Assembly: GCA_938092125.1 (NCBI GenBank)
Contig: CALKMQ010000089.1
Coordinates: forward strand, 1-14,676
Source: an uncultured bacterium
GTDB lineage: Bacteria; Fidelibacterota; Marinisomatia; Marinisomatales; UBA1611
Reading direction: 5' to 3'
DNA length: 14,676 nucleotides
The translations under genes were made by a program, and so were the position numbers. Numbering within the stretch: position 1 is the first letter of the stretch; each line of letters opens with the position of its first letter. The notes under the pieces are model-generated. The model did not search any database and was not told where the DNA came from. It worked only from the letters and a program-made list of their open reading frames with translations. Positions 14,050 through 14,676 of this stretch are shown here, piece after piece.

Positions 14050-14676
14050 TTAAAAAAACCAGTACAATCTTATTCTTTCTTTAACCCAATTTATATTATT
14101 TGGAACTTTATATTGTACCTCCCAGTTTTGATAAAGCGGTATTAATATTGGGCCGATAATTATTCCGACCGAAATATAGTTTGCTTCAGGTAGGCTTCTC
14201 CCAGTCGCAAAATCAAAAAATACATCTGGAGTAAAAAATTTAGGAAATGATTGCCTAACTCGGACCATAAAAATATTATCATCTGATGAGAGAAATGGAT
14301 TTTCAATGTTAATTCCTCTAATCCCGCCACCAGTGTAAACCTTCTCAATAACACTTAACCTGTTTCCGGCGTTGCGATCCCATACATAGTTATCAAAATC
14401 AGGACTTATAGAACCGCTTAAAAAATAATGATATTGCTTGGGATTATTTTTTAAATGTAAAAATGATCCAGCGTCTAATTGAATTTTTGTTTTCAACCCT
14501 TTTGAAAAAGTTTTTTCAAGATTTGCACCTATGTCGAATTTTGCAAAATTATTACCAGCATGAATCTTTGAAAAAATCTCATATGAACTTGAGAAAGATG
14601 GCTCCCAAAATGTTCCTAAACGCAATTTGACTGTTCCAAATTTTCCAACATTGTAAATATTAGGATTCAAAGCTAT
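14050..14676 (-). CDS. Outer-membrane beta-barrel protein, C-terminal part (partial, N-terminus beyond right edge)
   Basis: The frame is open from the right edge (first codons ATA GCT TTG) to a stop at 14050, so about 208 C-terminal residues are seen. A TTG at 14670 is internal and not the true start. The sequence alternates polar and hydrophobic residues in strands (FGTVKLRLGTF, FAKFDIGANLEKTF, LKTKIQLDAGSFLHL, HYFLSGSISPDF), has a Gly-rich loop YTGGGIRGI, and ends WVKERIRLYWFF*. The terminal Phe and aromatic last strand are typical BAM recognition signals. It could be the barrel of a surface-antigen (Omp85-like) or of a larger fused protein; the missing N-terminus prevents a family call. 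About 57 bases separate its stop from the possible small gene. Confidence 0.75.
   Translation of the reverse strand: MALNPNIYNVGKFGTVKLRLGTFWEPSFSSSYEIFSKIHAGNNFAKFDIGANLEKTFSKGLKTKIQLDAGSFLHLKNNPKQYHYFLSGSISPDFDNYVWDRNAGNRLSVIEKVYTGGGIRGINIENPFLSSDDNIFMVRVRQSFPKFFTPDVFFDFATGRSLPEANYISVGIIIGPILIPLYQNWEVQYKVPNNINWVKERIRLYWFF

Noticed and set aside
14050..14670. Reading the right-edge barrel gene as complete, starting at TTG 14670
   Set aside because: The frame is open to the window edge, there is no signal peptide and no ribosome site; the TTG codes an internal Leu.

Overview
The window looks like the chromosome of a low-GC, Gram-negative marine bacterium. Two outer-membrane barrel proteins, two lipoproteins with clear lipoboxes and a system II (ResB/CcsA) cytochrome c maturation pair point to a diderm. 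A receptor with a carboxypeptidase-regulatory N-terminal domain, a PNGase F-like secreted protein and PepSY-like lipoprotein repeats suggest the Bacteroidota/Marinimicrobiota (FCB) side of the tree. That placement is inferred from gene types, not from a marker gene. I see no rRNA, tRNA, CRISPR array, insertion sequence or phage gene.

Left part (1-4200). A minus-strand acidic repeat lipoprotein runs off the left edge (1-1133). It faces, across a 186-base AT-rich intergenic region, a plus-strand pair: a TonB-dependent-receptor-like outer-membrane protein (1320-3590) and, one base later, a TPMT-family methyltransferase (3592-4200). The intergenic region holds a perfect 7-1-7 palindrome.

Middle and right (4195-14676). 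Everything is on the minus strand. In transcription order, from the right edge: the C-terminal part of an outer-membrane barrel protein, a possible 47-residue small protein, yaaA, a PNGase F-like secreted protein, a DEAD-box RNA helicase with a DbpA-type RNA-binding domain, a YdjM-family membrane metal-dependent hydrolase, an uncharacterised lipoprotein, ResB, CcsA with a large N-terminal extra-membrane domain, and a Kv-beta-like aldo/keto reductase. The reductase meets the methyltransferase tail to tail with a 6-base overlap. The lipoprotein-ResB-CcsA segment is tightly packed (5-base gap, then 4-base overlap) and reads as one functional unit for covalent haem attachment to c-type cytochromes outside the inner membrane.

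Most informative oddities: (1) the PNGase F-like gene clearly continues upstream of its only in-frame ATG, through conserved fold sequence to a good signal peptide, but that upstream stretch has no ATG, GTG or TTG; (2) the left-edge lipoprotein carries 99-residue repeats built of two related half-units, with cysteine-bracketed acidic loops; (3) ResB most likely starts at a GTG at 8224, selected by an AGGGAG ribosome binding site; (4) the lipoprotein and the roughly 300-residue CcsA extension are uncharacterised candidate parts of the cytochrome c machinery. I did not find a convincing completely new multi-gene system.
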